A program made the translations under genes and the position numbers. Positions 6,377 to 15,948 of a stretch of 64,000 nt of DNA are shown one piece after another. Location: NCBI RefSeq assembly GCF_019426345.1, contig NZ_JAHLLW010000022.1:1-64000 (forward strand). The letters run 5' to 3'. The notes under the pieces are model-generated. The model made no database searches and was not told the DNA's origin. It worked only from the letters and a program-made list of their open reading frames with translations. Numbering within the stretch: position 1 is the stretch's first letter; each line of letters begins with the position of its first letter. The stretch comes from Marinomonas lutimaris. GTDB taxonomy: Bacteria; Pseudomonadota; Gammaproteobacteria; Pseudomonadales; Marinomonadaceae.

Positions 6377-6392
6377 ATAATCAATTGATTAT
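6377..6392. promoter_or_regulatory. 16-bp perfect palindrome, candidate operator
   Basis: ATAATCAATTGATTAT is a perfect dyad in the gap between the LysR gene and the importer operon. It contains T-N11-A, the loose LysR box. It is AT-rich, so chance is possible. The rest of the gap (6275-6569) shows only AT-rich sequence with no gene. Confidence 0.4.
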
Positions 6393-6569
6393 GCCTTCCA
6401 TCATTGCTCAATTACGTTTTTTTAATCGCGATAAAATCTTATAAATCAGCGTGATAGTTCTTATTTTTTGCATATTTTTCGATGTTTTTATTCTGCGGCA
6501 CAGTCATTGCTATGACTTATTTGACCATATTTGTTGGTTCAAACAATAAAAATAAAAGGAAACAATTGT

Positions 6570-7895
6570 ATGTCAGATAATAAGTTGATTAATCAGTCTA
6601 TCTCGCGTCGTCATTTTATCAAAGGCGCAAGCACCATTGCTGGGGGAAGTATTGTTTCTCTTGGTTTGATGGGTACTCAGTCCATTTTTGCAAATCCAGA
6701 TAACATTATTCGTATTGGTTATGTTGTGCCTCGGTCCGGTCCGCTTGGTGTGTTTGGGCAAGGGGATGAGTTTTTGCTTGCACAGATTAATAAGCAGTTT
6801 GCCAATGGATTAAATATTGAGGGCAAGCAATACGCGGTTGAGATTTTGGTTGGGGATACGCAGTCGAGTTCGATTCGCGCTAGTCAGGTGGCGAAAGATC
6901 TGATTAATGGAAATAACGTAGATTTGATGTTGACGTCTTCGACACCAGAAACAGTCAATCCTGTTGCTGATGCTTGTGAAGCGGCTGGTGTGCCTTGTTT
7001 GTCGACCACAGCGCCATGGGAAAGTTTCTATTTTGGCCGAGGAGCTAAACCGGGTGAGCCTTCGCCGTTTAAATGGACGTACCATTTTTGTTTCGGGGTG
7101 GCCGATTTTGCCAAGTTGTATATTGATCAATGGAGCAAGGTCGAAACCAATAAGCGTGTCGGTGTGTTGTTGCCCAATGATGCTGACGGTAATGCCATTC
7201 GAGGCTTGCTGTTACCTAGCTTGGAAAAAGCTGGATTTACTATTGTTGACGCGGGGCCTTATGAAAATGGCACCAGTGATTTTTCTCAACAAATTAATTT
7301 GTTTAAAAAAGAGCAATGCGAGATTTTTAATACCTTTCCTTTCCCACCTGATTTTCCTGTTTTCTGGCGTCAAGCTGCACAGAAAGGTTATGCACAACAG
7401 GTGAAAATTGCTCAGTTAGCCAAAGCGGGTTTGTTTCCTGCAGAGCTCGAATCGTTAGGGCGCTTAGGTTACGGCCTTCATGCTGGTGCCTATTGGCACA
7501 AAGATTTTCCATTCTTTTCTAAATCCACGGGGATGTCTTGTCCTGAAATTGCTGCGGGTTTTGAAAGCGCTGCCGGTAAGCAGTGGAATCAGCAAGTAGG
7601 TGCAAATGCTGCATTGTTTGATGCGGCGGTTGAGTCACTGATTGCATCGAGAACGCCGAAAGACAAGGTGGCTTTAGCAATGGCTATTTCCCAGTTAAAG
7701 ACAGAAACAGCCGTTGGTATTGTGGATTTTACTTCTGGTCCGGTGCCGAACTGTGCGACGACAGGTTTGGTCGGCGTGCAGTGGGTGAAATCTAAATCCG
7801 GTCCATGGGAATTTGATCTTCCTATTGTGTCGAATGCGGATCATCCGTTTGTACAGCTTACTGGTCAGATGACTCCTTACAAAATAGGGGGTTAA
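6570..7895 (+). CDS. ABC importer substrate-binding protein, HAAT type, Tat signal
   Basis: This 441-residue periplasmic protein would capture the substrate of the following importer. The N-terminus has a twin-arginine signal (SRRHFIK, Arg13-Arg14), a hydrophobic stretch, and likely cleavage after SIFA near residue 41. The mature part begins IRIGYVVPRSGPLGVFG, typical of the Leu/Ile/Val-binding-like (Peripla_BP_6) family, which also binds amides, urea and other small molecules. Tat export suggests folding or cofactor loading before export. I chose the ATG at 6570 (AAAAGGA ahead) so the signal begins correctly. The substrate is not readable from sequence; proximity to the betaine genes is only suggestive. 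Confidence 0.88.
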   Translation: MSDNKLINQSISRRHFIKGASTIAGGSIVSLGLMGTQSIFANPDNIIRIGYVVPRSGPLGVFGQGDEFLLAQINKQFANGLNIEGKQYAVEILVGDTQSSSIRASQVAKDLINGNNVDLMLTSSTPETVNPVADACEAAGVPCLSTTAPWESFYFGRGAKPGEPSPFKWTYHFCFGVADFAKLYIDQWSKVETNKRVGVLLPNDADGNAIRGLLLPSLEKAGFTIVDAGPYENGTSDFSQQINLFKKEQCEIFNTFPFPPDFPVFWRQAAQKGYAQQVKIAQLAKAGLFPAELESLGRLGYGLHAGAYWHKDFPFFSKSTGMSCPEIAAGFESAAGKQWNQQVGANAALFDAAVESLIASRTPKDKVALAMAISQLKTETAVGIVDFTSGPVPNCATTGLVGVQWVKSKSGPWEFDLPIVSNADHPFVQLTGQMTPYKIGG

Positions 7896-8644
7896 TGATG
7901 ACGATTCTTTCGACGCCGATCATAACCGGAATCGGGATAGATAAGCATTACGGTGCATTTCAAGTCCTGCATGAGGTGGATTTTTCTGTGAATAAGGGTG
8001 AAGCCGTCGGTATTGTCGGACCAAATGGCGCGGGTAAAACCACGCTGTTTGGTGTGTTGTCTGGAGCGACAACGCCTTCTGCTGGTTCGGTGATTTATCA
8101 AGGTGAAAACATTACGACTATCAATGCTGCTCAGCGTTGTCATGCTGGTATTGCCAGAACGCATCAGGTGCCTAGGCCATTTTTAGGTATGACGGTGTTT
8201 GAGAATTTACTGACAGCTGCGAACAATGGCGCAGGTCTGTCTGGTGATGACGCCGAAAAGTATGCGGTGAAGGCTTTGCAACAAACTGGTATTGCTCACC
8301 TGGCGAATCGGCCTACGGCAGCTCTGGGCTTATTGGATAGAAAACGCTTGGAGCTTGCCCGTGCCTTGGCGACGTCGCCTAAGGTGTTGTTGTTGGATGA
8401 AATTGGCGGTGGTTTGACGGAAGGCGAGTTGCATCAATTAGTCGCGCTGATTAGCGAGTTAAAAGCAGAAGGCCTGACGATTATTTGGATCGAGCATATT
8501 TTGCACGCTTTGCTGAAAGTGATTGACCGCTTGGTTTGCATGAGTGAAGGCCGAGTGATTGCGGAGGGAGTTCCTAGTGATGTGATGAATAATCCAGACG
8601 TGATGAAAGCCTACCTTGGTTCAGAATTGGAGGAGGCAATATGA
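7895..8644 (+). CDS. ABC importer ATPase (LivG-like)
   Basis: This 249-residue cytoplasmic ATPase has Walker A GPNGAGKTT (about residues 42-50), Walker B VLLLDE (about 168-173) and a switch His in IEHIL. The signature is LLDRKRLELARAL rather than LSGGQ, a variation I associate with HAAT-family LivG proteins. The start overlaps the stop of the binding-protein gene (TAATG); a second ATG at 7898 is equally possible. It would pair with the next ATPase as a heterodimer. Confidence 0.9.
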   Translation: MMTILSTPIITGIGIDKHYGAFQVLHEVDFSVNKGEAVGIVGPNGAGKTTLFGVLSGATTPSAGSVIYQGENITTINAAQRCHAGIARTHQVPRPFLGMTVFENLLTAANNGAGLSGDDAEKYAVKALQQTGIAHLANRPTAALGLLDRKRLELARALATSPKVLLLDEIGGGLTEGELHQLVALISELKAEGLTIIWIEHILHALLKVIDRLVCMSEGRVIAEGVPSDVMNNPDVMKAYLGSELEEAI

Positions 8645-9363
8645 GTGCTTTGGTTGTTGATCGGTTAGTGGCGAAGCATGGTTTGCTAACTGCGGTGAGA
8701 GATGTGTCATTTTCTGTTGAGCAAGGAGAGGTTTTATCTGTGGTCGGTGCCAATGGCGCTGGTAAAACCACGTTATTTCGCACCTTAAGTGGTGTCCATT
8801 CGGTTGATTCTGGTTCAATTTTGCTTAATGACGATGATGTTTCTGAGTTGCCTGCTTACCAGCGAGTGGAGAAAGGTTTGGCTATGGTGCCAGAAGGTCG
8901 TCGTTTGTTTGTCGATATGACAGTGCGAGAAAACTTACAAATAGCTGGTGAACATGGACGTTCTGGTTCGTGGTCGTTGGATAAGGTGGTGGCGGCTTTG
9001 CCTGCTTTAGAGCCGATTCTAAATAAAGTCTCGGGTGGTTTGTCTGGCGGTCAGCGTCAGGCGGTAGCGATTGGTCGAGCGCTTATGTGTAATCCGTCGG
9101 TGTTGTTGTTAGATGAAGTGTCTCTTGGTTTATCTCCGATTGCGGTGGAAGGCTTGTACCAGTCTTTAGAACTGCTGAAGAAAAGTCAGGAAACAACCAT
9201 GATCATTGTCGAGCAAGACTTGAATAGAGCCATTCGATTCTCTGATCATTTGTTGTGTTTATTAGAAGGCAAGGTGGCGCTATCTGGGCGTTCGGATGAA
9301 CTGTCACACGCAGATATTACTAAGGCGTATTTTGGCTTGGAAGAGGAGGTGCTGAATGCTTGA
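8641..9363 (+). CDS. ABC importer ATPase (LivF-like)
   Basis: This 240-residue ATPase has Walker A GANGAGKTT, signature LSGGQRQAVAIGRAL, Walker B VLLLDEVSLGLSP, and the MVPEGRRLF motif characteristic of LivF. The start overlaps the previous stop (ATGA), indicating translational coupling. It would form the nucleotide-binding dimer with the preceding subunit. Confidence 0.92.
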   Translation: MSALVVDRLVAKHGLLTAVRDVSFSVEQGEVLSVVGANGAGKTTLFRTLSGVHSVDSGSILLNDDDVSELPAYQRVEKGLAMVPEGRRLFVDMTVRENLQIAGEHGRSGSWSLDKVVAALPALEPILNKVSGGLSGGQRQAVAIGRALMCNPSVLLLDEVSLGLSPIAVEGLYQSLELLKKSQETTMIIVEQDLNRAIRFSDHLLCLLEGKVALSGRSDELSHADITKAYFGLEEEVLNA

Positions 9364-10327
9364 TTCTCTGATTCAAGGTCTTTTGTTAGGCGGCTATTAC
9401 GCCATGTTGGCAGCTGGTTTATCGTTGATGTTTGGTGTGGCGAAGTTTATTAATTTGGCCCACGGCGATTTGGCAATTCTCGGTGCCTATTTGGTTCTGT
9501 TTGGTGTGGATCAATTAGGATTTTCTCCTTGGTTGGCGGTATTGCTGTCTTTGCCTGTGATGGCGTTGCTTGGTTGGCTCCTGCAAAAGTTTCTTTTTAC
9601 GCGGACGCAAGCGGCGGGTTTTTTATTGCCTCTGTTGGTGACCTTTGGGCTAGGCGCGGTGTTGCAAAATGGCTTGTTCGGCGTGTTTGGCTCCGATACG
9701 CGTTCTTTGGCAAATTACATTGGCGATTTGTCTTGGGATAGTTGGCAGATTACCGATGAGTTAAGTGTCGGAAAGTTGCCCGTTACGACCTTTGCTATTG
9801 CGATTTTAGTACTGTCAGGCTTGCAGTTAATGCTCAGCTTTACACGCCTTGGGCGAGCTATTCGAGCGACGGCAAGTGATCCAGAGGCGGCAGAACTAAA
9901 TGGTATTAACTCTCATGCTGTTCATCGTTCAGTAGCGGCGATTGCAATGGTGTTAACGGCATTGGCAGGTTCGTTATTGGCAATGCGAGCTCAGATAACG
10001 CCATACGATGGTCCGATGCAGTTAATCTTTGCGTTTGAGGCTGTGGTCATTGGTGGTATCGGTTCGTTGTGGGGAACCTTGGTTGGCGGCATTGTGTTGG
10101 GTATTTCTCAAAGTTTGGGTGCCACGCTGATCTCCTCTCAATGGTTTCAACTTACTGGGCATTTGGTGTTTCTTGCCGTTTTGAGTGTGCGTTTCTATGG
10201 AACCATTGCTCACCAACGAGGTGGCTGGTGGATGTTGATTAAACAGCTCGCCGGGCCGATGACTGGTTGGTTATCACAAGGTTCTATTAAAGCAAAAGCC
10301 ACGAAAACAAGAATAAAAAATGGGTGA
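9356..10327 (+). CDS. ABC importer permease (LivH-like)
   Basis: This 323-residue inner-membrane permease has about eight hydrophobic segments. It opens with LLLGGYYAMLAAGLSLMFGV and contains NLAHGDLAILGAY, both typical of LivH. The cytoplasmic coupling loop with GRAIRATASDPEAAELNGI (about residues 165-183) is the family's EAA-like motif. It overlaps the preceding gene by eight bases. The basic C-terminal tail (KAKATKTRIKNG) is somewhat longer than usual. Confidence 0.92.
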   Translation: MLDSLIQGLLLGGYYAMLAAGLSLMFGVAKFINLAHGDLAILGAYLVLFGVDQLGFSPWLAVLLSLPVMALLGWLLQKFLFTRTQAAGFLLPLLVTFGLGAVLQNGLFGVFGSDTRSLANYIGDLSWDSWQITDELSVGKLPVTTFAIAILVLSGLQLMLSFTRLGRAIRATASDPEAAELNGINSHAVHRSVAAIAMVLTALAGSLLAMRAQITPYDGPMQLIFAFEAVVIGGIGSLWGTLVGGIVLGISQSLGATLISSQWFQLTGHLVFLAVLSVRFYGTIAHQRGGWWMLIKQLAGPMTGWLSQGSIKAKATKTRIKNG

Positions 10328-10333
10328 TTAAAT

Positions 10334-11353
10334 ATGAAGCAATTTTCACGAGAGACTCCTGAGCGTTTTACTACAGAACGTTGGTATCAAGTAGGGCGAC
10401 CTGCTCTGTTAATTGGCGTGCTTTTGTTGGTGGTGTTAGCGACGGTGCCATTTTGGAGTAGTGGTTTGGTGGTCGATAAGTTGACTACCCTGTTTGTCTA
10501 TATCTTGTTAGCTGTGATGTGGAATTTATTGGCGGGCTACGCAGGATTGGTGTCTGTTGGTCAGCAGGCATTCTTTGGTTTGGGTGCTTATTTTGCACTG
10601 CGTCTGGTGGAAATGGGTATGTCACCTTATCCGGCTTTTTTTGTCGGTGCATTGGGCTGTGCTGTTATCGCGCTTTTTATCTCGGTGTTTGCGCTGAAAT
10701 TTAAAGACGGTGAGTTTGCCATAGCTATGTGGGTGACGGCGGAAGTGATTCGGATATTGGTGATGTTTGATCCTATTGTTCAGGGTGAAACAGGTACGTC
10801 TTTGTTGGCAATGAATCAATATGAACCAGAATTTCGCCGCAATAGTAATTTCTGGTTTGGCTTGGTTGCTATGGCAGGTATGTTGGGGCTGGTTTTGTGG
10901 TTAATCAACAGCCGTATAGGTGCCGCGGCGCAAGCTATTCGTGACGATGAAGAAGCCGCTAACTCGGTGGGGATTCGTGTGATGCGAGTGAGACAAATTA
11001 TTTTTGTTGTGGCAGCGTTTGGTTGCGCTTTGGCTGGTGCTATTTGGTTAGCCAGCGCAGTGACCTTTCAACCACGAACCTATTTTGGTGTGCAGTGGAC
11101 TGTTTTTATGCTGTTTATGGTGCTGGTTGGCGGGTTGAAAACCTTTGAGGGCCCAATTATTGGTGCAATTGTGTTCTTTTTATTGCAGGAATTTTTAGGG
11201 GTGTATGGCGTTTGGTATTTGGCTGGGTTAGGTGTGGTGGCGATTCTTTTTGCTTTGTGTGTACCAAATGGTATTTGGGGGGAATTAGAGCAACGTCGCG
11301 GTTTAAGGCTTTTGCCAACTGGAGTGATGCTTAAATTACAGACAAAAGATTGA
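10334..11353 (+). CDS. ABC importer permease (LivM-like)
   Basis: This 339-residue membrane protein completes the importer. Landmarks are WNLLAGYAGLVSVGQQAFFGLGAYFAL (about residues 63-88) and the coupling loop RIGAAAQAIRDDEEAANSVGI (about 192-212). The order binding protein, LivG, LivF, LivH, LivM differs from urea (urtABCDE) operons. A terminator follows. Confidence 0.92.
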   Translation: MKQFSRETPERFTTERWYQVGRPALLIGVLLLVVLATVPFWSSGLVVDKLTTLFVYILLAVMWNLLAGYAGLVSVGQQAFFGLGAYFALRLVEMGMSPYPAFFVGALGCAVIALFISVFALKFKDGEFAIAMWVTAEVIRILVMFDPIVQGETGTSLLAMNQYEPEFRRNSNFWFGLVAMAGMLGLVLWLINSRIGAAAQAIRDDEEAANSVGIRVMRVRQIIFVVAAFGCALAGAIWLASAVTFQPRTYFGVQWTVFMLFMVLVGGLKTFEGPIIGAIVFFLLQEFLGVYGVWYLAGLGVVAILFALCVPNGIWGELEQRRGLRLLPTGVMLKLQTKD

Positions 11354-11359
11354 TTTACT

Positions 11360-11406
11360 CCCCTTAACTTAACAGATATGGCGTGTTCGAGTTGAGGGGC
11401 TTTTTT
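11360..11406 (+). terminator. Terminator of the importer operon
   Basis: CCCCTTAACT (11360-11369) pairs with AGTTGAGGGG (11390-11399) with one G-T wobble, followed by C and TTTTTT. Confidence 0.85.
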
Positions 11407-11489
11407 ATTCTACTATTATTTTTTAGGAAAAAAGCGGCGAATTTGTTACAGTCTGTCGTTAGTTAAAAATAAGGTAGCACCTCTGTATT

Positions 11490-12827
11490 ATGCCCATTAG
11501 AAATTCATTCGGTTCATTGCCTACTTTTGCAGTTGAACCTGACCAATTCCATGTCCTGCAATCTGCCCTTAGTTTTCGAGAGTATTTGTTAGAAGCGATC
11601 AATAACGCGACGTCTAGGATCTATCTTGTTGCGCTTTATCTTGAAAACGATGAAGCGGGCAGGGAGGTTTTAGCGGCGGCCTATGAAGCCAAGCAGCGTA
11701 ATCCTGAGTTAGATATTGTTATTTGTGTGGATTGGCATCGTGCTCAGCGCGGTTTGATCGGCGCAGAAAAAGCCAAAGGCAACGCCGCTATGTATCAGGC
11801 GTTTGCTGAAAAATATGAGCATGCGATTCCTGTTTATGGTGTGCCGGTTCGTAATCGTGAAGTATTTGGTGTTTTGCATTTAAAAGGCTTTGTTATTGAC
11901 GATACGGTGATTTACAGCGGTGCGAGTTTAAATAACGTTTATCTACATTATCTGGATCGCTATCGATTTGATCGTTATCATGTTATTCATAATCCATCGC
12001 TGGCTGACAGCATGGCGGGGTTCATTCGTAACGATATGATCGAAAATCCTGCGGTGAATAATCTTGCTGAAATGGATTTGCCTTCAACGAAAGAGCTTAA
12101 ACCTACGATTCGACAGTTTAGAATTTCGCTGGGAAAGTCATCTTATGGGGGCGAAAAGCAAGCGGTAGGCGTTCAACAAGTGGCTGTGACGCCCATGGTT
12201 GGTGTAGGTAAGCGTCACAATGTACTCAACCAAAAAATCATCACGTTGTTGGCTGATGCGAAACAAGAGATTGTACTTTGTACGCCTTATTTCAATTTGC
12301 CTAAGGTGGTGTTGAGAGAAGTTAAGCGCGCTATTAAGCGCGGCGTGAAGGTTCATATCGTGGTTGGTGATAAAACCGCCAACGATTTTTATATTGCGCC
12401 AGATCAGCCTTTTAAAGCCATTGGTGGTTTGCCGTATTTGTACGAGATGAATTTGCGCAAGTTTGCTCACGCTAATGAACGTTATATTGCATCGGGTGGT
12501 TTGTCGATTCACTTATGGAAGCACGACAATAATAGCTATCACCTAAAAGGGCTCTGGATAGATCGTCGTACTATGTTGTTAACGGGCAATAATGTTAACC
12601 CTAGAGCCTGGGCGCTTGATTTGGAAAACGGTTTGTTAATTGAAGATCCAAAGCAGCATTTGCTTGCTAAATTCACGGCTGAATTTGACAATATCTATCA
12701 GCATACACAGCGAATTTCATCTTATAGTCAACTTGAAACGATCCATGATTACCCAGATAAAATTCAAAGATTGTTGAAAAAAGTCATTCGTACACGAGCG
12801 GATAGATTGCTTAAGCGAATCTTGTAG
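11490..12827 (+). CDS. pssA: Phosphatidylserine synthase PssA (CDP-DAG-serine phosphatidyltransferase)
   Basis: This 445-residue enzyme makes phosphatidylserine from CDP-diacylglycerol and serine, the precursor of phosphatidylethanolamine. Two phospholipase-D-type HxKxxxxD motifs are present: His130/Lys132/Asp137 (HLKGFVIDD) and a second HLKGLWIDR near residue 350. Long stretches agree with E. coli PssA, such as VDWHRAQRG, VGDKTANDFYI and TGNNxNPRAW, and the length is the same (about 450). It is peripheral to the inner membrane and not an integral cardiolipin synthase. It is a single gene between terminators. psd, the next pathway step, lies at 39650-40510. Confidence 0.95.
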   Translation: MPIRNSFGSLPTFAVEPDQFHVLQSALSFREYLLEAINNATSRIYLVALYLENDEAGREVLAAAYEAKQRNPELDIVICVDWHRAQRGLIGAEKAKGNAAMYQAFAEKYEHAIPVYGVPVRNREVFGVLHLKGFVIDDTVIYSGASLNNVYLHYLDRYRFDRYHVIHNPSLADSMAGFIRNDMIENPAVNNLAEMDLPSTKELKPTIRQFRISLGKSSYGGEKQAVGVQQVAVTPMVGVGKRHNVLNQKIITLLADAKQEIVLCTPYFNLPKVVLREVKRAIKRGVKVHIVVGDKTANDFYIAPDQPFKAIGGLPYLYEMNLRKFAHANERYIASGGLSIHLWKHDNNSYHLKGLWIDRRTMLLTGNNVNPRAWALDLENGLLIEDPKQHLLAKFTAEFDNIYQHTQRISSYSQLETIHDYPDKIQRLLKKVIRTRADRLLKRIL

Positions 12828-12845
12828 ATTTCTTGTTTTAAAATC

Positions 12846-12880
12846 AAAGGGTTGAATCTTTAAGTTTCAGCCCTTTTTTA
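12846..12880 (+). terminator. Terminator of pssA
   Basis: AAAGGGTTGAA (12846-12856) pairs with TTCAGCCCTTT (12866-12876) with one wobble pair, followed by a T-run. Confidence 0.8.
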
Positions 12881-12926
12881 TTTGTTCTAAAGTTTTTTAT
12901 GCTCAGTAAAAGTCCGTGTTATAAGC

Positions 12927-12958
12927 AAAAAAAAACGAATCCGAAGATTCGTTTTTGG
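12927..12958 (-). terminator. Terminator of gbcA (bidirectional)
   Basis: ACGAATC (12935-12941) and GATTCGT (12946-12952) form a stem with a CGAA loop. A-runs and T-runs on both sides let it serve both converging genes, mainly gbcA on the minus strand. Confidence 0.85.
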
Positions 12959-13006
12959 TGTTTTTTGGTTTTTTGGTTTTGTGTTGCTGAGCCACTTAAA
13001 GCTATT

Positions 13007-14281
13007 TTATTTAGCTTTAAGGTTCTTTTGAACAGTATTTGAGTACCATTCTAAGAAATTGATGACGCCGAATTCGTAGGTTTCTGAGTATGGACCAGGT
13101 TGGTAGCCAATGGAGTTGATGCCTAGCTGGTTACGTTCGCCAAGTACCTTGTCTTGCTCGTTTGTTGCATCCCAGACTTTACGTAGGTTTTCAGTATCGT
13201 AATCAATACCTTCTACTGCGTCTTTGTGGACGAACCATTTGGTCGTAACAATGGTTTCTTGAGCGGAAACTGGTAATACACGGAATACGATGAAGTGGTC
13301 GGATTGCATGTGGTTCCAAGAGTTTGGCAAATGCAAAATACGCATGGAACCAAGCTCGCGGTTTTGAATACGACCAAGTGGTAATGAACTGGCGGAAGAG
13401 CCGTCCATTGTCATTACTTGGGTGCCTTTTTTCAGTGGCATGCGTACGATTCGGTTACGCTGTACTTCGCCAAAGCTTTTACTTTTGTGCGGAATGCCTT
13501 CTTCGTCCCATTTCGCTGCTTGAGCGTTGTAATGGTCGTGGAAGTCTTGTGGCGCGCGAGGGTCTTCGGTGTCGTCCCACTCTAGTAGTGTATTGAGTAG
13601 TTCAGGGTGACTGCCCGCACAGTGATAACATTCGCGGTTGTTTTCAAGTACTAGTTTCCAGTTAGCGCGTTCGTACATGGTGGATTCAACCGCTAATTTG
13701 GTGTTCTCCACGTCGTAGGGTTCCATGTATTCTTCAAGTGTCGACAAAAAGTCATCGAATCCGTCGTCAGGCGCAGTTTTACCTAAGCAAACAAAGATAA
13801 AGCCGCCAGCAGTTTTGCAAAATGCCGATTTTAGGCCATGTTGCTTCATGTCGAAGTCTTTATTCATTTCTGTGCCAGCAAACAATAAATTGCCTTTTAG
13901 ATCGTAAGTCCATTGGTGATAAGGGCAAACGAGGTTGGCAACCTTGCCTCTATGTTCGGTACAAAGTATTGAGCCGCGGTGTCTACAGGTATTGTGAAAG
14001 GCGTTCACATTGCCTTCGCCATCCCGCAGGATCAGCACTGGGTTTTGCCCAATTTCGACGGTGATATAGTCGCCTTTTTTGGGGATCTCGCTGGTCATAC
14101 CCACAAATAGCCATTCTTTTTGAAAGACTTCTTCCATGTCGATTCTAAACATGTGTGGGTCATTATAAAGCTGGGCGTCAAGTGAATAATTGCTAGGACG
14201 TTTTTCTAGCATATCTGTCATTGCTGTTTGGGCTTCATCTAAAGAAGCATGGCGTATATTTAGTAGGTCGTGTTGATTCAT
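13007..14281 (-). CDS. gbcA: Glycine betaine monooxygenase, oxygenase subunit GbcA
   Basis: This 424-residue Rieske non-haem iron oxygenase demethylates glycine betaine to dimethylglycine and formaldehyde with its reductase GbcB. Rieske ligands are Cys99/His101 and Cys119/His122 (TCRHRG ... CPYHQW). Mononuclear iron ligands His220 and His225 lie in NRECYHCAGSHPEL. The overall pattern matches Pseudomonas GbcA rather than ring-hydroxylating dioxygenases. It is transcribed divergently from gbcB across a 270-base gap, and gbdR follows gbcB, so all three form one catabolic unit. Expression is expected to be GbdR- and betaine-dependent. Confidence 0.93.
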   Translation of the reverse strand: MNQHDLLNIRHASLDEAQTAMTDMLEKRPSNYSLDAQLYNDPHMFRIDMEEVFQKEWLFVGMTSEIPKKGDYITVEIGQNPVLILRDGEGNVNAFHNTCRHRGSILCTEHRGKVANLVCPYHQWTYDLKGNLLFAGTEMNKDFDMKQHGLKSAFCKTAGGFIFVCLGKTAPDDGFDDFLSTLEEYMEPYDVENTKLAVESTMYERANWKLVLENNRECYHCAGSHPELLNTLLEWDDTEDPRAPQDFHDHYNAQAAKWDEEGIPHKSKSFGEVQRNRIVRMPLKKGTQVMTMDGSSASSLPLGRIQNRELGSMRILHLPNSWNHMQSDHFIVFRVLPVSAQETIVTTKWFVHKDAVEGIDYDTENLRKVWDATNEQDKVLGERNQLGINSIGYQPGPYSETYEFGVINFLEWYSNTVQKNLKAK

Positions 14282-14551
14282 CTTTCTGGGCCTTAAATGA
14301 CAAAAAGAGTGATGGAAAGCGTCTTTTAACTACGAGGCTATAGTCGCTTAATCAATAGGGAAGGAAATGACCATTAACGACAAGAGTTGATACATAAATC
14401 GACTCGCAATCGCTTGAGCTACCTAGCTTTGACTGCCATGAGCAACTAATTGTCGCGCAGAGTTAACTCGGATTGTTCAACTGGACCCAAAATGGCCCGA
14501 AATGGTGTCATTTTACTTTTAGGTACTCGACTTTAATTAAGAGATTTCAAT
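14282..14551. promoter_or_regulatory. Divergent gbcA/gbcB control region
   Basis: This 270-base gap has no gene and must hold both promoters. AAATGG occurs twice with a 10-base phase (14490-14495 and 14500-14505) about 50 bases ahead of gbcB, suggesting protein contacts on one DNA face, possibly GbdR. I cannot assign the site firmly. Confidence 0.4.
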
Positions 14552-15682
14552 ATGACCAATTCTTCTTCTACAAATATGGTTAACGCTGATTACTTGGCGC
14601 CAGTTAATACTCAAACTTGGGTGAACGGACGTCACAATGTTCGTTGTGTGAAAGTGATTCATGAAACGTGGGATGTAAAAACATTCTGCTTTATGGCACA
14701 GCAACCGGTTATGTTCTTCTTTAAGCCAGGGCAATTTGTCACCTTGGAACTTGAGATTGAAGGCAAGCAAGTGATGCGCTCTTATACGATTTCGAGTTCA
14801 CCTTCTGTTCCTTATAGCTTTTCTATTACGGTTAAACGTGTACCTGGCGGTCAAGTGTCCAATTGGTTACATGACAATATGATTATGGGGTCTGAGTTGG
14901 CCGTGCATGGTCCAGTTGGTCAATTTAACTGTATTGATTTTCCTGCTGAGAAAGTCTTAATGCTTTCTGGTGGTGTGGGTATCACTCCTGTGATGTCTAT
15001 GGCACGTTGGTGGTTTGATACTAATGCGGATGTGGATATTACCTTTATTCACAGCGCGCGTTCTCCACGTGATGTTATTTATACTCGTGAACTTGATCAT
15101 ATGGCGGCGCGATTAGATAACTTCGGCCTGTATTTGATTGTTGAGCGCATGGAGAATGGCATGCCTTGGCAAGGCTATCGCGGCTATTTGGATGAAGCAA
15201 AACTGGATATGATCTCTCCCGATTTTATGGAAAGAGAAATCTTTTGCTGTGGTCCTGTGCCTTATATGAAAGCAGTGAAAAGCCTTCTTCAGTCAAGAGG
15301 CTTTGATATGAGCCGCTACCATGAAGAGTCGTTTGGTGCGACGCCTGTAAACGTGGTAGAAGAGGCGATTGAGCAAGCAGAAGTGGCTCAGGCGGAAGCT
15401 GATTCCGTTAATCAAGCTGATTTGATGAGAGTTGAATTTTCAAATAGCGGTAAGAGCATTCAAATTATGGCTGGTGAAACCTTACACAATGCCGCTGCAA
15501 GACTAGATTTAATGATCCCGAAAGCCTGTGGTATGGGGATTTGCGGTACATGCAAAGTACTTGTCAAAGAAGGCCAAACGCAAATGGATCATAATGGCGG
15601 GATTACAGATGAAGATGTTGAAGCTGGTTATGTTCTTTCTTGCTGTACCGTGCCTCAATCTGATGTGGTTATTGAATACTAA
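14552..15682 (+). CDS. gbcB: Glycine betaine monooxygenase, reductase subunit GbcB
   Basis: This 376-residue electron-transfer protein passes electrons from NAD(P)H to GbcA. It has an N-terminal FAD domain with RSYTISSSP (about residues 73-81), an NAD-binding domain with LSGGVGITPVMSM (about 139-151) and CCGPVPYMKAV. A C-terminal plant-type 2Fe-2S ferredoxin domain shows CGMGICGTCKV (about 327-337) with a later CC pair. The domain order matches GbcB. A linker rich in Glu and Ala (about 265-285) joins reductase and ferredoxin parts. Confidence 0.92.
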   Translation: MTNSSSTNMVNADYLAPVNTQTWVNGRHNVRCVKVIHETWDVKTFCFMAQQPVMFFFKPGQFVTLELEIEGKQVMRSYTISSSPSVPYSFSITVKRVPGGQVSNWLHDNMIMGSELAVHGPVGQFNCIDFPAEKVLMLSGGVGITPVMSMARWWFDTNADVDITFIHSARSPRDVIYTRELDHMAARLDNFGLYLIVERMENGMPWQGYRGYLDEAKLDMISPDFMEREIFCCGPVPYMKAVKSLLQSRGFDMSRYHEESFGATPVNVVEEAIEQAEVAQAEADSVNQADLMRVEFSNSGKSIQIMAGETLHNAAARLDLMIPKACGMGICGTCKVLVKEGQTQMDHNGGITDEDVEAGYVLSCCTVPQSDVVIEY

Positions 15683-15948
15683 ATTTTATGAAATAAAGTG
15701 TTCCTTAAAAAGGCACTTATGGTCTATATTGGTGCATGGCATGGTATTGATTTTAGTAAAAAAGGAAAGGGCTACATTTTCACTGTCTTAGTCCTAGATT
15801 TTTGTCTTTTACTGTGTGAATTGAGAACTTTGTGTTTCCTTAGAAAAATAAAAAAAAGTATGTTTTATCGATATTAATTAGGGTTATCTAGATAACTTGG
15901 TCTGGATCTTGCCTAGCAATATAGATGCGCATATATGAGGACATTAAT

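Noticed and set aside
6570-11353. Calling the importer a urea (urt) system or naming its substrate
   Set aside because: Gene order differs from urtABCDE and no urease genes are present. The family binds many ligands, so a name would be a guess.
11490-12827. Calling the phospholipase-D-type protein a cardiolipin synthase
   Set aside because: There are no N-terminal membrane helices, and detailed motifs and length follow E. coli PssA.
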